In this document: piece by piece, positions 30,163 to 39,394 of the stretch
Numbering within the stretch: the stretch's first letter is position 1
How the letters are laid out: each line of letters begins with the position of its first letter
NCBI RefSeq assembly: GCF_035918395.1
Contig: NZ_CP142362.1
Location: 1,339,501-1,403,500 of the forward strand
Length of the DNA: 64,000 nucleotides
From: Mycolicibacterium sp. ND9-15
GTDB lineage: Bacteria; Actinomycetota; Actinomycetes; Mycobacteriales; Mycobacteriaceae
Direction: 5' to 3'
Made by a program: the position numbers and the translations under genes
Notes under the pieces: model-generated
The model's input: the letters and a program-made list of their open reading frames with translations, nothing else
The model's database searches: none
What the model was told of the DNA's origin: nothing

Positions 30163-30588
30163 CTAGCTGCCGCCGTTTTCGGCGGTCGGGGTGGCCGGCT
30201 CAGAAGTCGCCGGGGCCTCCTGGGCCTGACCCGGCGCGTTCTCGGAGTGGCCGGGGCCGTTCTGCTGGATCGCGACGGTACCCAGGTTGTTCGTGCACAC
30301 CGTCTGATCGGTGCCCTCGGTGTCGGCGGCCTGCGCCAGAGCGTTGGCCGAGTTCACGTCGACGTCGCACACACCCGCCGCGATCTGCGCGACGGCGGTC
30401 ACGTCGACGTCCTCGAGGACACCAGCGTTGCCGATCGAGACATTGACTCGGCCGTCCTGAGCCGTGGCCGGCTGCGCCATCGCCATTCCCAGGCCGGCAG
30501 TGAAGAGCAGCGATCCGCCCAACACGGCGCCTGCGGTCAGCGTCCTAGCGGTCTTCGCGTTCTTCGCGGTGTTGATCAGGCTCATCAT
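30163..30588 (-). CDS. small exported protein of unknown function
   Basis: This 141-residue protein has a clear Sec-type signal peptide: basic N-terminus (NTAKNAKTARTL), hydrophobic core (AGAVLGGSLLFTAGLGMAMA) and probable cleavage near ATA-Q. The mature part contains VNVSIGNAGVLEDVDVTAVAQ, two cysteines (AAGVCDVDV, DQTVCTNN) that could pair, and a Pro/Glu/Gln-rich tail. The Shine-Dalgarno AAGGAG six bases before ATG 30588 is strong, which suggests high expression. It stands alone between glmM and rpsI with terminator-like hairpins on both sides. I do not recognise the family. Confidence 0.82.
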   Translation of the reverse strand: MMSLINTAKNAKTARTLTAGAVLGGSLLFTAGLGMAMAQPATAQDGRVNVSIGNAGVLEDVDVTAVAQIAAGVCDVDVNSANALAQAADTEGTDQTVCTNNLGTVAIQQNGPGHSENAPGQAQEAPATSEPATPTAENGGS

Positions 30589-30789
30589 CTACAGCTCCTT
30601 TTCAGTCCGGAGACGACGATCCGGCCCCCCAACGACGTGACTGGCTCGTACCGGTGACAGTTGCGGTCTGCCAGCGCATGCAGCGCCGCCGCCTCCAGCA
30701 CCGAGGTGTTTACGACAATCGGATGTCCGAAACCTGACTCGCGCGAATGTGACATAGACCGCAGGGAGCGGGCGGATTTGAATGCAAGA

Positions 30790-30818
30790 CCGCCGGATGT
30801 GCGGTGCACACCCGGCGG
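30790..30818. terminator. hairpin after rpsI
   Basis: CCGCCGGATGTG (30790-30801) and CACACCCGGCGG (30807-30818) form a 12-bp stem with one mismatch around a 5-base loop, 13 bases past the rpsI stop on the minus strand. A short T-containing run follows. Likely terminator of the rplM-rpsI transcript. Confidence 0.7.
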
Positions 30819-30831
30819 TTTCGCGCAACGA

Positions 30832-31311
30832 TCAGCGCTTGCTGTACTGAGGCGCCTTGCGCGCCTTCTTCAGGCCGTACTTCTTGCGCTCGATGGCCCG
30901 CGGGTCGCGGGTCAAAAAGCCCGCCTTCTTCAGCGCGGGCCGGTCCTCGGGCTGTACCAGGATCAGCGCCCTGGCGATCGCCAGACGCAGCGCGCCGGCC
31001 TGCCCGGATGGGCCGCCACCGTCGAGGTGGGCGTAGATGTCGAAGCTCTCCAGCCGATCCACGGTGACCAGCGGAGCCTTGATGAGCTGCTGATGCACCT
31101 TGTTCGGGAAGTAGTCCTCGAGGCTGCGGCCATCGAGGTTGAACTGGCCCGTTCCGGGGACCAGGCGGACCCGCACCACGGCTTCCTTGCGGCGGCCCAC
31201 GGTCTGGATCGGACGATCGATGAAGACCGGCTCGCGGGGAGTCGCTTCGGCGGCTGCTTCCGTCACGGCTTCAGTGTTTTCAACGGTTTCGGTCCCCGTC
31301 GCTTCGGTCAT
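30832..31311 (-). CDS. rpsI: 30S ribosomal protein S9
   Basis: The ATG at 31311 overlaps the rplM stop by 4 bp and gives 159 residues. A mycobacterial acidic N-terminal extension ([18 protein letters not shown]) precedes the S9 core ([39 protein letters not shown]). The C-terminus [16 protein letters not shown] reaches the decoding-site tRNA in the 30S subunit. It is co-transcribed with rplM. Confidence 0.98.
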   Translation of the reverse strand: MTEATGTETVENTEAVTEAAAEATPREPVFIDRPIQTVGRRKEAVVRVRLVPGTGQFNLDGRSLEDYFPNKVHQQLIKAPLVTVDRLESFDIYAHLDGGGPSGQAGALRLAIARALILVQPEDRPALKKAGFLTRDPRAIERKKYGLKKARKAPQYSKR

Positions 31312-31751
31312 TGCGCCACCTGCTTGATCTCGTACGGAATCGGTTGCTGCGCGGTGTGCGGATGCTCGGGCCCGACGTAGACCCGCAGCTTCTTCTGGAT
31401 CTGCCGGCCGAGCTTGGTGTGGGGGATCATGCCGAGGATCGCCCTCTCGACGACCCGGTCGGCGTGCTTTTCCATCTCGTCGCCGAGCGAGCGCTTGCGC
31501 AGACCGCCGGGATACCCCGAGTGGCGGTAGCTGAACTTCTTCTGCAGCTTGTCGCCGCCGATGGCGACCTTGTCGGCGTTGATGACGATGACGAAATCGC
31601 CACCGTCGACATTCGGCGTGTATGTCGGCTTGTGCTTGCCCCGCAGCAGATTCGCTGCCGCGACGGCGAGCCGGCCGAGCACCACGTCGGTGGCGTCGAT
31701 GACGTACCACGAACGCGTGGTGTCACCCGCCTTCGGCGTGTACGTAGGCAC
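31308..31751 (-). CDS. rplM: 50S ribosomal protein L13
   Basis: This 147-residue protein starts at GTG 31751 with GGAAGG upstream ([19 protein letters not shown]). L13-specific segments include [20 protein letters not shown] and [17 protein letters not shown]. It is an early-assembly protein of the large subunit. rpsI overlaps its end. The esxT-esxU genes lie upstream on the same strand, separated by the plus-strand Excalibur gene. Confidence 0.98.
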   Translation of the reverse strand: MPTYTPKAGDTTRSWYVIDATDVVLGRLAVAAANLLRGKHKPTYTPNVDGGDFVIVINADKVAIGGDKLQKKFSYRHSGYPGGLRKRSLGDEMEKHADRVVERAILGMIPHTKLGRQIQKKLRVYVGPEHPHTAQQPIPYEIKQVAQ

Positions 31752-32054
31752 AGCGCTACCTTCCCTTTGCCCTCTCGGGTTTCGAATCCCGGTGACCCGG
31801 GTGCCGGTCAGGCGTGGTCGGCGGGGTTTGCTCTCGGCGACCGACGTTGACCCGAGAACCCGTGCTTACCGCACGCCAACGAGGCAGCTTACCTGGGTGC
31901 GTCGTCGCAGGTCAAAACGGTCCGGCGGCGAACAGACACAAGCATAGGGAAATCCCGGATTCCTTCGCGTCGCCGCCGGCCTACCGTCGTCGCGGGAGTG
32001 ACCGGCAAACCGCCCGGCCCGCAACCGGAAATTCAAGATCTCAAGGGAGTGACA
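31752..32054. other. divergent leader region between rplM and the Excalibur-domain gene
   Basis: About 300 bp without a convincing gene. On the minus strand it must hold the rplM promoter and a long 5' leader. GC-rich self-complementary stretches (for example CCCGGTGACCCGGG near 31787-31800) may form leader hairpins. On the plus strand AAGGGAG at 32043-32049 serves the TTG at 32055. A GTG at 31998 in frame with the downstream gene is possible but unlikely. Confidence 0.45.
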
Positions 32055-32246
32055 TTGATTCGTGGTCTGATCGTCGCCGCGCTCGTCATCGCCGCAACCG
32101 CGGCCGGAGCAGCGACCGCATCTGCCGATGTGTATTACAAGAACTGCACCGCCGCGCGCGAGGCCGGCGTGGCGCCGATCCTGCAGGGCGAAGACGGTTA
32201 TGCCGCGCACCTGGACCGCGACGGCGACGGTATCGCCTGCGAGTAG
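32055..32246 (+). CDS. exported Excalibur calcium-binding domain protein
   Basis: TTG 32055 with AAGGGAG five bases upstream gives a 63-residue protein. The first 26 residues are a signal peptide (IRGLIVAALVIAATAAGAAT, then ASA-D). The mature part is a complete Excalibur domain: YYKNCTAAREAGVAPILQGE, then HLDRDGDGIACE. It has the DxDxDG EF-hand-like loop and the two Cys that bracket it. Such small exported proteins bind calcium at the cell surface or in the medium; role unknown. GTG 32049 and GTG 31998 are alternative starts. Confidence 0.85.
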   Translation: MIRGLIVAALVIAATAAGAATASADVYYKNCTAAREAGVAPILQGEDGYAAHLDRDGDGIACE

Positions 32247-32350
32247 TCGAAAGGTGGTGCGCCACCGTGGCCGCTCTCCTCGGCCACGGTGGCGCCAACC
32301 GTGCGTTCCCTGGCTCCCCTCCAGTGCGGACCGCACAGGTCTTGTCGTGC

Positions 32351-32647
32351 TTATGCGCCCCACGCGCTCGCGGCGCTGCGATCGGTCGCGGCGACGTCGT
32401 CCGCGCCGTCGCGGACCGCGTTGCCGAGGCTGAACAAAATCTCGTTGAGTGCGGCCGCTGCCTGCTCCCACCTGGCCTGTTCGAGGCGGTACGCATCGGC
32501 TGCCTGGCGTGTCCACGCCTCCTGCAGCGGGGCGATCTGGGCGCGTAGCTCCTCAAGCGCGCCGTTCAAGCGGGTGGAGGTCGCGTGGATCTCCTGGCGG
32601 ACCGTGTACTCGATCTCGTCGAAGTTGTACGACAACACGTGATCCAT
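32351..32647 (-). CDS. esxT: ESX-4 WXG100-type secreted protein EsxT
   Basis: This 98-residue helical-hairpin protein begins MDHVLSYNFDEIEYTVRQE and closely fits EsxT: IHATSTRLNGALEELRAQIA, then the turn EAWTRQAADAY, then WEQAAAALNEILFSLGNAV. The turn reads WTR instead of WXG, which is normal for EsxT. It pairs with EsxU, whose stop lies 9 bp upstream, to form the heterodimer exported by ESX-4. Shine-Dalgarno AAGGAG precedes the ATG. Confidence 0.93.
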   Translation of the reverse strand: MDHVLSYNFDEIEYTVRQEIHATSTRLNGALEELRAQIAPLQEAWTRQAADAYRLEQARWEQAAAALNEILFSLGNAVRDGADDVAATDRSAASAWGA

Positions 32648-32656
32648 CGCGACTCC

Positions 32657-32980
32657 TTAAAGGTGGTTGGCCACCGCGCCGATGCGGTGCGCGTGGCTTT
32701 CGTTGGCTTCTCGAAGCGTCTGCTGGTTGAGCCGTATCGTTTCGGCAATGCGCTCCAGCGAGGCATGGAGCTTCAGCGATTCGGCGTTCCACCGGTCGAC
32801 CACGTCGCGGAAGCGGGTCGCCGCGACACCGCCCCAGACCGACGGCGGTACGGCGCTCATCCGCCCGATGAACGACTGCAGCATCGCGCGAATCTCCTCG
32901 TTCCGCGCGTCCGTCTGGTTCGCGACGACGGTCATCAACTCGAAATCGGTGTTCAGCGAACCGCCTTGCGGTGTCGTCAT
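32657..32980 (-). CDS. esxU: ESX-4 WXG100 protein EsxU
   Basis: This 107-residue WXG100-family protein has [20 protein letters not shown], a true WXG turn ([13 protein letters not shown]), then [20 protein letters not shown]. It matches EsxU in length and sequence pattern and partners EsxT immediately downstream. The start is ATG 32980. Its 5' leader contains a perfect 19-bp tandem duplication (33004-33041). Confidence 0.93.
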   Translation of the reverse strand: MTTPQGGSLNTDFELMTVVANQTDARNEEIRAMLQSFIGRMSAVPPSVWGGVAATRFRDVVDRWNAESLKLHASLERIAETIRLNQQTLREANESHAHRIGAVANHL

Positions 32981-33003
32981 GGGTATCCCTTCAGTTCTTG
33001 CTT

Positions 33004-33041
33004 CTGTTCTGTCTGATACGACCTGTTCTGTCTGATACGAC
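33004..33041. repeat. perfect 19-bp tandem duplication in the esxU leader
   Basis: CTGTTCTGTCTGATACGAC occurs at 33004-33022 and again at 33023-33041 without a gap or mismatch. It lies between the stop of the secretion-associated gene (33072) and the esxU start (32980). It looks like a recent slippage or duplication event, and may change spacing or RNA structure ahead of esxU. Confidence 0.95.
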
Positions 33042-33071
33042 GCAGCCGGCGCGGATTCGGTTCCACCAGAG

Positions 33072-34202
33072 TCAAGAGATCACGTGTGCAGACCTGATTG
33101 CCTGGTCGCAGACCTCGCGCACCATGGAGTCGCGGCCCGGTGCGCTCTGGCAGCCGATCGCGATGCGGATGCCGTCCTCGACGAGAACCGTCCACGCGAC
33201 GTGATGATCGGCGCGGAGTTCCCGGTACGTCACCCCGGCGCGCCCCGCCGGGGAGCCGGAGGCGTTGAAGTCGACGAAGACGTCGCTCGGTTCGTCGGCA
33301 AGCGCGGCCCGCAAGGAGACGGCGGTCTCGACGAGACCTGCCCGTGGCGGTCCCACCGATTGGGTGAGGTGCAGCGCGACGTCGCCGTCGGAGGGCGAGT
33401 TCAGTTGAGCTCGAGCCGATCCCGGCCCCGAGGTGATCCGCTGCACCGGCCAGCCCGCGGGCACCGCCACCTGGACCCGGCCCTCCACCAGCAGGGTGGC
33501 CGCGGCGCTCGGCGGCTCGGCGGCACCCCCGCGCAGCGCGAACGCGGCGCATACCGTCACCGCCACGACACCCGTCAGCACCGCTCTCCGACGAGGTCGG
33601 TTCCCGCCGGGACCGGGGACGACATCGTCGGACGACGGCGGCTGCCGCGCGGCGGCCCGAACAACGGCCCCCGCGTCGGCCGACCGGACCTGAATCCCGC
33701 TGGCCGCCAGTCGTTTCACGACTTCCTCCGCCAACCGATCGGGGTAAGGCGCGTCGAGGAGGACGGGTCCGGTGAGCCCGACCGCGGCAGCCACTGTGTC
33801 CGCCGTTTCCGCGTCGACGTCGGCAATGACGACCGGGCGAGCGCCGGCACGGGTGACCACCACCAACTCGGGGCCGAACTCGACGACGGTCGTGCACCCC
33901 TCGCGTTGAAGCACCGAGGTCCGCCCGACCACCTCGACGCTGGTCGCCGCCACGACTGCCCTCCGCACGCGGTCGGTTCGTGTGCTCGGCCACCATGTCG
34001 GGCAGACGAGGACAACCGCGTCGGCGTCGCCGAGTGCGGTTCGCATCAGGTCGGTCCACAAGTCCGGCACGCAGACCGCGTGTTCGGCAAGTAGCGCCAA
34101 GTCGTCGTCGATGGCGCCCAGGGCCACCGAAACCAGGTCTGGATCAAGGGGGTTGGGGCTGCGGATTGTGGCGGGCCCCACCTCGATGACGGCAGGGTTC
34201 AC
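33072..34202 (-). CDS. type VII secretion-associated membrane protein (Rv3446c family)
   Basis: The GTG at 34202 overlaps the eccC4 stop (GTGA) and gives 376 residues. The N-terminal half is ASKHA-like in feel ([36 protein letters not shown]). One transmembrane helix follows ([17 protein letters not shown], near 208-226), then a C-terminal domain containing [20 protein letters not shown] and ending in GREDS-like/[12 protein letters not shown]. This is the architecture of the Rv3446c protein found in ESX-4 loci, whose exact function is unknown. It sits between eccC4 and esxU-esxT and is probably part of their operon. Confidence 0.87.
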   Translation of the reverse strand: MNPAVIEVGPATIRSPNPLDPDLVSVALGAIDDDLALLAEHAVCVPDLWTDLMRTALGDADAVVLVCPTWWPSTRTDRVRRAVVAATSVEVVGRTSVLQREGCTTVVEFGPELVVVTRAGARPVVIADVDAETADTVAAAVGLTGPVLLDAPYPDRLAEEVVKRLAASGIQVRSADAGAVVRAAARQPPSSDDVVPGPGGNRPRRRAVLTGVVAVTVCAAFALRGGAAEPPSAAATLLVEGRVQVAVPAGWPVQRITSGPGSARAQLNSPSDGDVALHLTQSVGPPRAGLVETAVSLRAALADEPSDVFVDFNASGSPAGRAGVTYRELRADHHVAWTVLVEDGIRIAIGCQSAPGRDSMVREVCDQAIRSAHVIS

Positions 34203-37200
34203 GGCGGCTCGGTCCAGCCGACCTGGATGAGGTGCTCGCCGTCGCGGCGGGTGATCAGCGTGCCGCGTCCTGGCGGTTGCGATGACGGGCGAACCGAGCC
34301 CAGGAGGACACCGTCGTCGGGGCTTGCGCTCATCATCACGCCCATGCATCCGAGTTCGCGCATCCGCGCGAGGAGGGGATCGAACATCGCCCGCGCGGCG
34401 CCTCCGGATCGGCGGGCGACGACGACGTGGAGGCCGAGGTCCGTGGCGTGCGGCAGGAAGTCGGCCAGCGGTGTCAACGGATTGCCCGTCGACGCGGCGA
34501 CCAGATCGTAATCGTCGACGACGAGGAAGATTTCCGGACCCGACCACCACGACCGGTCCCGCAGCTGCTGCTGTGTCACGCTCTCGCCCGGCATGCGCGC
34601 CTCCAACATGGCGAGCAGTTTGGGCATCCTTGTGGCCAGCGCCGCCGGCGACGCCGCGTATCCGCACAGGTGCTCGGATTCGACGACGCCGAGCAGTGAG
34701 CGCCGGAAGTCCACGATCTCCAACCGCGCCCCATCGGCGCCACGCGTCCGTACGATCTCGTGACACAGCAACCGCAGCAGCGAGGTCTTGCCGCAGCCGG
34801 CCTCTCCGAGCGCCAGCAGATGTGCTTGCTCAGCGAAATCCACCGTCATCGGCTGCAGTTCCCGCTCGCCGAGGCCGACCGTGAACTCGGAAGACCGCCC
34901 ATCCGAGGCGGATTCGACGAGTTGCGCATGCTCGACCAGAACCGGGAGGAGTTCTATGCGCGGCGCGGACTGCCCGGCCCATCGCTGCTGGTGCCGCTCG
35001 ACGGTAGCGGCCAGCGCCTCGCCCAGTCCGGCCATACTGCACACGCCGTCCCAGCGCGGCAGGGCGATCACCGTTTCCCGGCCGTCGGCGGTGAGCCCCC
35101 GGCCCGGCGGCGCATTCGTCAGGGTGCGTGCCCGTCGGCGATCCATCTCCGACTCAGCGGGATCGCCGAGTCGTAGTTCTATCCGGGTCGCGATCTGGTC
35201 CTTCAGCGCCGGGCGAAGCTCGGCCCATCGGGAGGCGGTGACGACGACGTGCACGCCGAACGCAAGTCCCCGTGCGGCGATCGCGGTGATCGGCGCCTCC
35301 AAACCCTCGAATTGCTGGCGAAGGTGCGCCCAGCCGTCGACAACGAGGAAGACGTCGCCGTAGGGGTCGTCGGACCCGACCGCCGCATCCGCGGACCGTA
35401 GCGCGCGGTACTCCGTCATCGAATCGATTCCGCCACGGCGGAAGCGAATCTCCCTCGCCCGGATCAGCGATTCGACCACGGCAACAGTGCGTCGGCACAG
35501 ATCCGCATCGGTCCGACCCCCGACCGCCCCGACGTGTGGCAGTTCGCCGAGCCCGGCCAGCGCACCGCCACCGAAATCGAGGCAGTAGAAGCCGATCTCG
35601 TCGGGACTGTGCGCCTCCGCGAGGGCCATGATCAGCGTGCGCACGGCCGTCGACTTGCCCGACTGGGGCGCGCCGACGACCGCGACGTTGGCCGCCGCCA
35701 CCGGCGCGACGAGCAGATCGTGGCGCTGTTGGAAAGGGCTGTCCACCAGCCCGATCGGCACACTGAGCTCGTGCCCGCCACCGGCTTGCATGATCAGGTC
35801 GAGCGTGGGTGGCGCAGCCAGCGGCGGAAGCCAGACCGGATGTGCTGCCGGGCCTCGCCCGGCAACTCTGTCCAACACCGCATCCAAGAGGGTGAGACTG
35901 TGTTGTTCGGCCCGGACATCGCTGACCGCGGTGGGTGCGGCGGCGGTGAACAGCTGTGGCACTGGCGCATCGGACCGGTATTCGACGTGCGGTCGCGGGG
36001 ACGGACCGGAGACGAAAGCCGCCTGGAATCGGATCAGGTCACCCGCAGCCGTCTTGAGGAGGGCCGCGCCCGGGTTACCGGGCAGGGTATGCGCGTCGGC
36101 CACACCCAGCACTGCGCGGGATTCACTCGCGGAGAACGTCTTCAGGCAGATCCGGTAGGACAGATGCGTGTCCAGCCCGCGCAGCCTGCCCTCGTCGAGC
36201 CGTTGACTGGCCAACAGCAGGTGGATGCCCAGCGATCTGCCCAACCTGCCGATCGCGACGAACAGTTCGGCGAAGTCGGGGTGCTGGCTGAGCAGTTCGG
36301 AGAACTCGTCGACGACGATGAACAGGGCGGGCAACGGCGGCAGCGGCGCACCGCGGGACCGGGCCCGCGCGTAATCGGTGACGTTGACGAAATTGCCTGC
36401 TGCGCGAAGCAATTCCTGCCTGCGATGAACCTCGCCGGTGAGCGCGTCGTTCATCCGTGCGACGAGGTGAGCTTCGTCGGCGAGGTTGGTGATCACCGCG
36501 GCCACATGCCTCGCGCGCTCCAGGCCGAGGAACGTCGCGCCGCCCTTGAAGTCGACCAGCACCAGGTTGAGGACATCCGGCGGATGGGTGGTGATCATGC
36601 CGAGGACCAGGGTGCGCAGGAGCTCCGACTTGCCGGAGCCGGTGGCGCCGACACACAGCCCGTGCGGGCCGATGCCGTCACGGGCGGCCTCGTTGATATC
36701 GATGCGCACCGGTGTCCCGTCGTTCGCGATGCCGATCGCCACCGGCAGGAGTTGGCGGTCGGTGCATCGCGCCCAGAGGTTTTCGATGCTCATCTGGTTG
36801 GGGTCCTCGATGCCGATCAGATTGAGCCAGCCGCCCAGGGTCGACGAGCGGTACGTAGCCCTCGCCGGCGCACGTCGACGGCCCGCCAGCCGACGCGCGC
36901 ATGTGAGGGCCTGCACCGGTGTCAACGAGTCCGGCCGGCAGCTCGTCGCGCGTCCGTCGGCGGTGCGCAACGTCAGCCGGTCGGCGTCGAGGCGCAGAGA
37001 CAACACGCGCGGCGACGGGTCGGCACCGATCCTGACAACGGTGGCTCCACCCGTGGCGGCGAGCCGAACCGCGTCTGCTGCCGGTTCACCGTCGGCGATC
37101 ACCACGAGGTGCCGCCCCGCCGGGTCACCGCCGACTCGCGGCGAATGTTCCCGATGGGGAAGCCATTTGAGCCACTCCCAGTTCGCATGTGTCCGCTCGT

Positions 37201-37924
37201 CGGTGACGGCGGCGATCGCGAGTACGTGCGGCCCGTGCTGCACCGCCAATTGACACACCATCGCCCGCACGAGTCCTCGCGCGTACTGTTCTTCGCCGTC
37301 CACCGCGATGACGGGATACTCGCGCAGCGGCAACGCGACCGGCAGCCGCCCGACAACCGACCGCTGCCGGAGCAGCGCGCGCACCGCGGACACCGTCACG
37401 GGGTCCTGGTCGTCGGTGGCGCCGAGATCGGGCTCCAGCAGCGGTGTGCCCAGGGGCTGATCACCGATCCCCACCCGGACCCAGCAGAAGTCCTCGTCGC
37501 CGGGCTCCCGCTCGACCTGTCGAGGGCTTCCGACAAGTGCCCACAACGACTCGGGGGCCGGGTGGCGCGAATGCTGCGACCGGCGTCGGTCGGCCGTCGT
37601 CGCCGCGATGTCGTCGTCCAGACAGTCGAGGTAGCGCAGGTACGATCGCCGGTTGCCGTCGATCTCGGCCGATCGGTTCGCCCCGCCGCGGGCACCGTAG
37701 AGCACCGAGCCCAGAACCGACATGACCATCATCACCGGGAAGAACACGAACATGGGTGTGCGGTTCGCGCTCGCTCCTGAGGTGAAGTAGACGGCCATCA
37801 TGCCGAGGGCTGCGACGAGCATGGCCACCGGCAGCAGCCGCGCGACGGGATTGCCCGATGCCGCTTTCGGAAGTGCCGGTGGTGGTTTCACCACGACACC
37901 CTGCGGCTCACGATACGGCTCCAT
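34199..37924 (-). CDS. eccC4: ESX-4 type VII secretion ATPase EccC4
   Basis: This 1,241-residue FtsK/SpoIIIE-type motor has two N-terminal transmembrane helices (near residues 30-75) and three ATPase modules. Walker A motifs lie near residues 426 (GATGSGKS), 748 (GAPQSGKS) and 1039 (GEAGCGKT). LVLVDFKGGATFLGLE is the Walker B-type region of the first module. It recognises EsxT/EsxU-type substrates and powers export through the EccB-EccD membrane complex. The ATG at 37924 is preceded by an in-frame TTG. It is divergent from eccD4 across 117 bp. Here eccC4 is unsplit, as is usual for ESX-4. Confidence 0.95.
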   Translation of the reverse strand: MEPYREPQGVVVKPPPALPKAASGNPVARLLPVAMLVAALGMMAVYFTSGASANRTPMFVFFPVMMVMSVLGSVLYGARGGANRSAEIDGNRRSYLRYLDCLDDDIAATTADRRRSQHSRHPAPESLWALVGSPRQVEREPGDEDFCWVRVGIGDQPLGTPLLEPDLGATDDQDPVTVSAVRALLRQRSVVGRLPVALPLREYPVIAVDGEEQYARGLVRAMVCQLAVQHGPHVLAIAAVTDERTHANWEWLKWLPHREHSPRVGGDPAGRHLVVIADGEPAADAVRLAATGGATVVRIGADPSPRVLSLRLDADRLTLRTADGRATSCRPDSLTPVQALTCARRLAGRRRAPARATYRSSTLGGWLNLIGIEDPNQMSIENLWARCTDRQLLPVAIGIANDGTPVRIDINEAARDGIGPHGLCVGATGSGKSELLRTLVLGMITTHPPDVLNLVLVDFKGGATFLGLERARHVAAVITNLADEAHLVARMNDALTGEVHRRQELLRAAGNFVNVTDYARARSRGAPLPPLPALFIVVDEFSELLSQHPDFAELFVAIGRLGRSLGIHLLLASQRLDEGRLRGLDTHLSYRICLKTFSASESRAVLGVADAHTLPGNPGAALLKTAAGDLIRFQAAFVSGPSPRPHVEYRSDAPVPQLFTAAAPTAVSDVRAEQHSLTLLDAVLDRVAGRGPAAHPVWLPPLAAPPTLDLIMQAGGGHELSVPIGLVDSPFQQRHDLLVAPVAAANVAVVGAPQSGKSTAVRTLIMALAEAHSPDEIGFYCLDFGGGALAGLGELPHVGAVGGRTDADLCRRTVAVVESLIRAREIRFRRGGIDSMTEYRALRSADAAVGSDDPYGDVFLVVDGWAHLRQQFEGLEAPITAIAARGLAFGVHVVVTASRWAELRPALKDQIATRIELRLGDPAESEMDRRRARTLTNAPPGRGLTADGRETVIALPRWDGVCSMAGLGEALAATVERHQQRWAGQSAPRIELLPVLVEHAQLVESASDGRSSEFTVGLGERELQPMTVDFAEQAHLLALGEAGCGKTSLLRLLCHEIVRTRGADGARLEIVDFRRSLLGVVESEHLCGYAASPAALATRMPKLLAMLEARMPGESVTQQQLRDRSWWSGPEIFLVVDDYDLVAASTGNPLTPLADFLPHATDLGLHVVVARRSGGAARAMFDPLLARMRELGCMGVMMSASPDDGVLLGSVRPSSQPPGRGTLITRRDGEHLIQVGWTEPP

Positions 37925-38041
37925 CAATGAACTGGACGCGGCCGACGCCCGTTCGGTTCCATCCCCAACCGGAAAACTGCTGCGCGACTCGCCTCATCGG
38001 CTGCGTTACGGTGAGCACACCGGCGTCATCGGGGGGATGCG

Positions 38042-39394
38042 ATGCCTGATTCACTGTGCCGAGTCACCGTCCACCTCGGACACACACAGAACCCGCAGGC
38101 GGTCGATCTCGCGCTGCCGAAGACGGCGTGTCTCGGCGAGATGCTGCCGGCAATCGTCGAACTCGTCCACGCCGATCGCACCGACCCCTGGACCGGTGAG
38201 CGCTGGCGGCTCCGCCGGGTCGGCGGGCTTCCCTTGGACGAATCGCTCACGCTGCCCGGCAACAACATTCGCGACGGCGAACTGCTGTGGCTCACCACCA
38301 ACCTCGTTCCAGCACCTGTCGTCCTCGACCGCGATTCCACCCGTACGGTAGCCAGGCTCGGACCGTCACAGGGTTCCGTGCCGCGGCAGGTGTACGTCGG
38401 CGCCAGCCTGGTCGCCGCCGGTATCGGGGGCACCGCGATCGTGTGGTCGGCGCGCTGCGTCGCGGGTACCGGACCGGTCGTGACCGGCGCCGGCCTGTCC
38501 GTCGCTGCGGTCACCGCCGCGATCGTCGCTCGCCGGACACTCCGCGAACCGTTGCTGTGTATCGCTTTCAGCGCGCTGGCAGCGATATTGGCCGCGGCCA
38601 CGGGTGCCGTCGCCGTGCCCGCGGGGCCGCCCGCCGCACACCTCCTGCTGGCGTCGACGACAGCACTGACCGTCGCGGTGGTGTGTCTGCGATTCACCGG
38701 CCGAGGGCATACCCCCTTGACCGGGATCGTCACCGCTTCGCTGCTGTGCGCAGCGACGTCGGCCGGTGCGCTCGCATGGGATCTCGACGCCGTCACGTCC
38801 GGCGCACTGCTCGCCGCGCTGGCGCTGGCTGGGCTGAGTTCGGCTCCGCGGGTGGCGATCTTGCTGACCCGCATCGGGCCCACGCCGCCCGATGCGGACG
38901 GTCCCGACGCTGAAGCGACGGTCGGAGAGGACCGCCCGACGCTCGCCCACGACATGCTGACGGGAATGATCGTCGGTGCTGCGGTGGTCGCGGCGGTGGG
39001 CACTTTGCTGGTCGGTATCGGTTCGGCGTATGCACACGAAGTCTCCGTCGCGGTGGCGGCGTTCTGCGGTGTCGTCGGGACGACGTTGCTCCTGCGCGCC
39101 CGCACGCACATCGGGACCGTCCGACGCTGTGCATTGACGGTGAGCGGGTTCGTCTGTATCGCAACGGTATTCGCGGTGGCGGTCGCGAGCGCGCCGCAGC
39201 GCGGGCACTGGTTCGGCGCTCTGGGGGTTGTCGCAGGCGCCGTCTTCTTGATTCCCCTGCTCGGCCTCACGCCCAGCCTCACCGCGCGCCGCGCCGCCGA
39301 ACTGGCCGAGTACGCAATGCTAGCGGCGGTGATACCGCTGGCCTGCTGGGTTGCGGGCGTCTTCGGCGTCGTCCGCGACTTGGCGCTGACATGA
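38042..39394 (+). CDS. eccD4: ESX-4 integral membrane component EccD4
   Basis: This 450-residue protein has an N-terminal ubiquitin-like (YukD) cytoplasmic domain of about 90 residues (CRVTVHLGHTQNPQAVDLAL, ELLWLTTNL). About eleven hydrophobic helices follow (for example GASLVAAGIGGTAIVW, MIVGAAVVAAVGTLLVG). EccD forms the central membrane part of the type VII channel. It starts at ATG 38042 after a GGGGGG tract and overlaps mycP4 by 4 bp. Confidence 0.94.
   Translation: MPDSLCRVTVHLGHTQNPQAVDLALPKTACLGEMLPAIVELVHADRTDPWTGERWRLRRVGGLPLDESLTLPGNNIRDGELLWLTTNLVPAPVVLDRDSTRTVARLGPSQGSVPRQVYVGASLVAAGIGGTAIVWSARCVAGTGPVVTGAGLSVAAVTAAIVARRTLREPLLCIAFSALAAILAAATGAVAVPAGPPAAHLLLASTTALTVAVVCLRFTGRGHTPLTGIVTASLLCAATSAGALAWDLDAVTSGALLAALALAGLSSAPRVAILLTRIGPTPPDADGPDAEATVGEDRPTLAHDMLTGMIVGAAVVAAVGTLLVGIGSAYAHEVSVAVAAFCGVVGTTLLLRARTHIGTVRRCALTVSGFVCIATVFAVAVASAPQRGHWFGALGVVAGAVFLIPLLGLTPSLTARRAAELAEYAMLAAVIPLACWVAGVFGVVRDLALT

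Noticed and set aside
35534-37780. 748-codon open frame on the plus strand inside eccC4
   Set aside because: It is the complement of EccC4 ATPase coding sequence; composition (Arg/Gln/Gly/His-rich) and lack of motifs mark it as a shadow.
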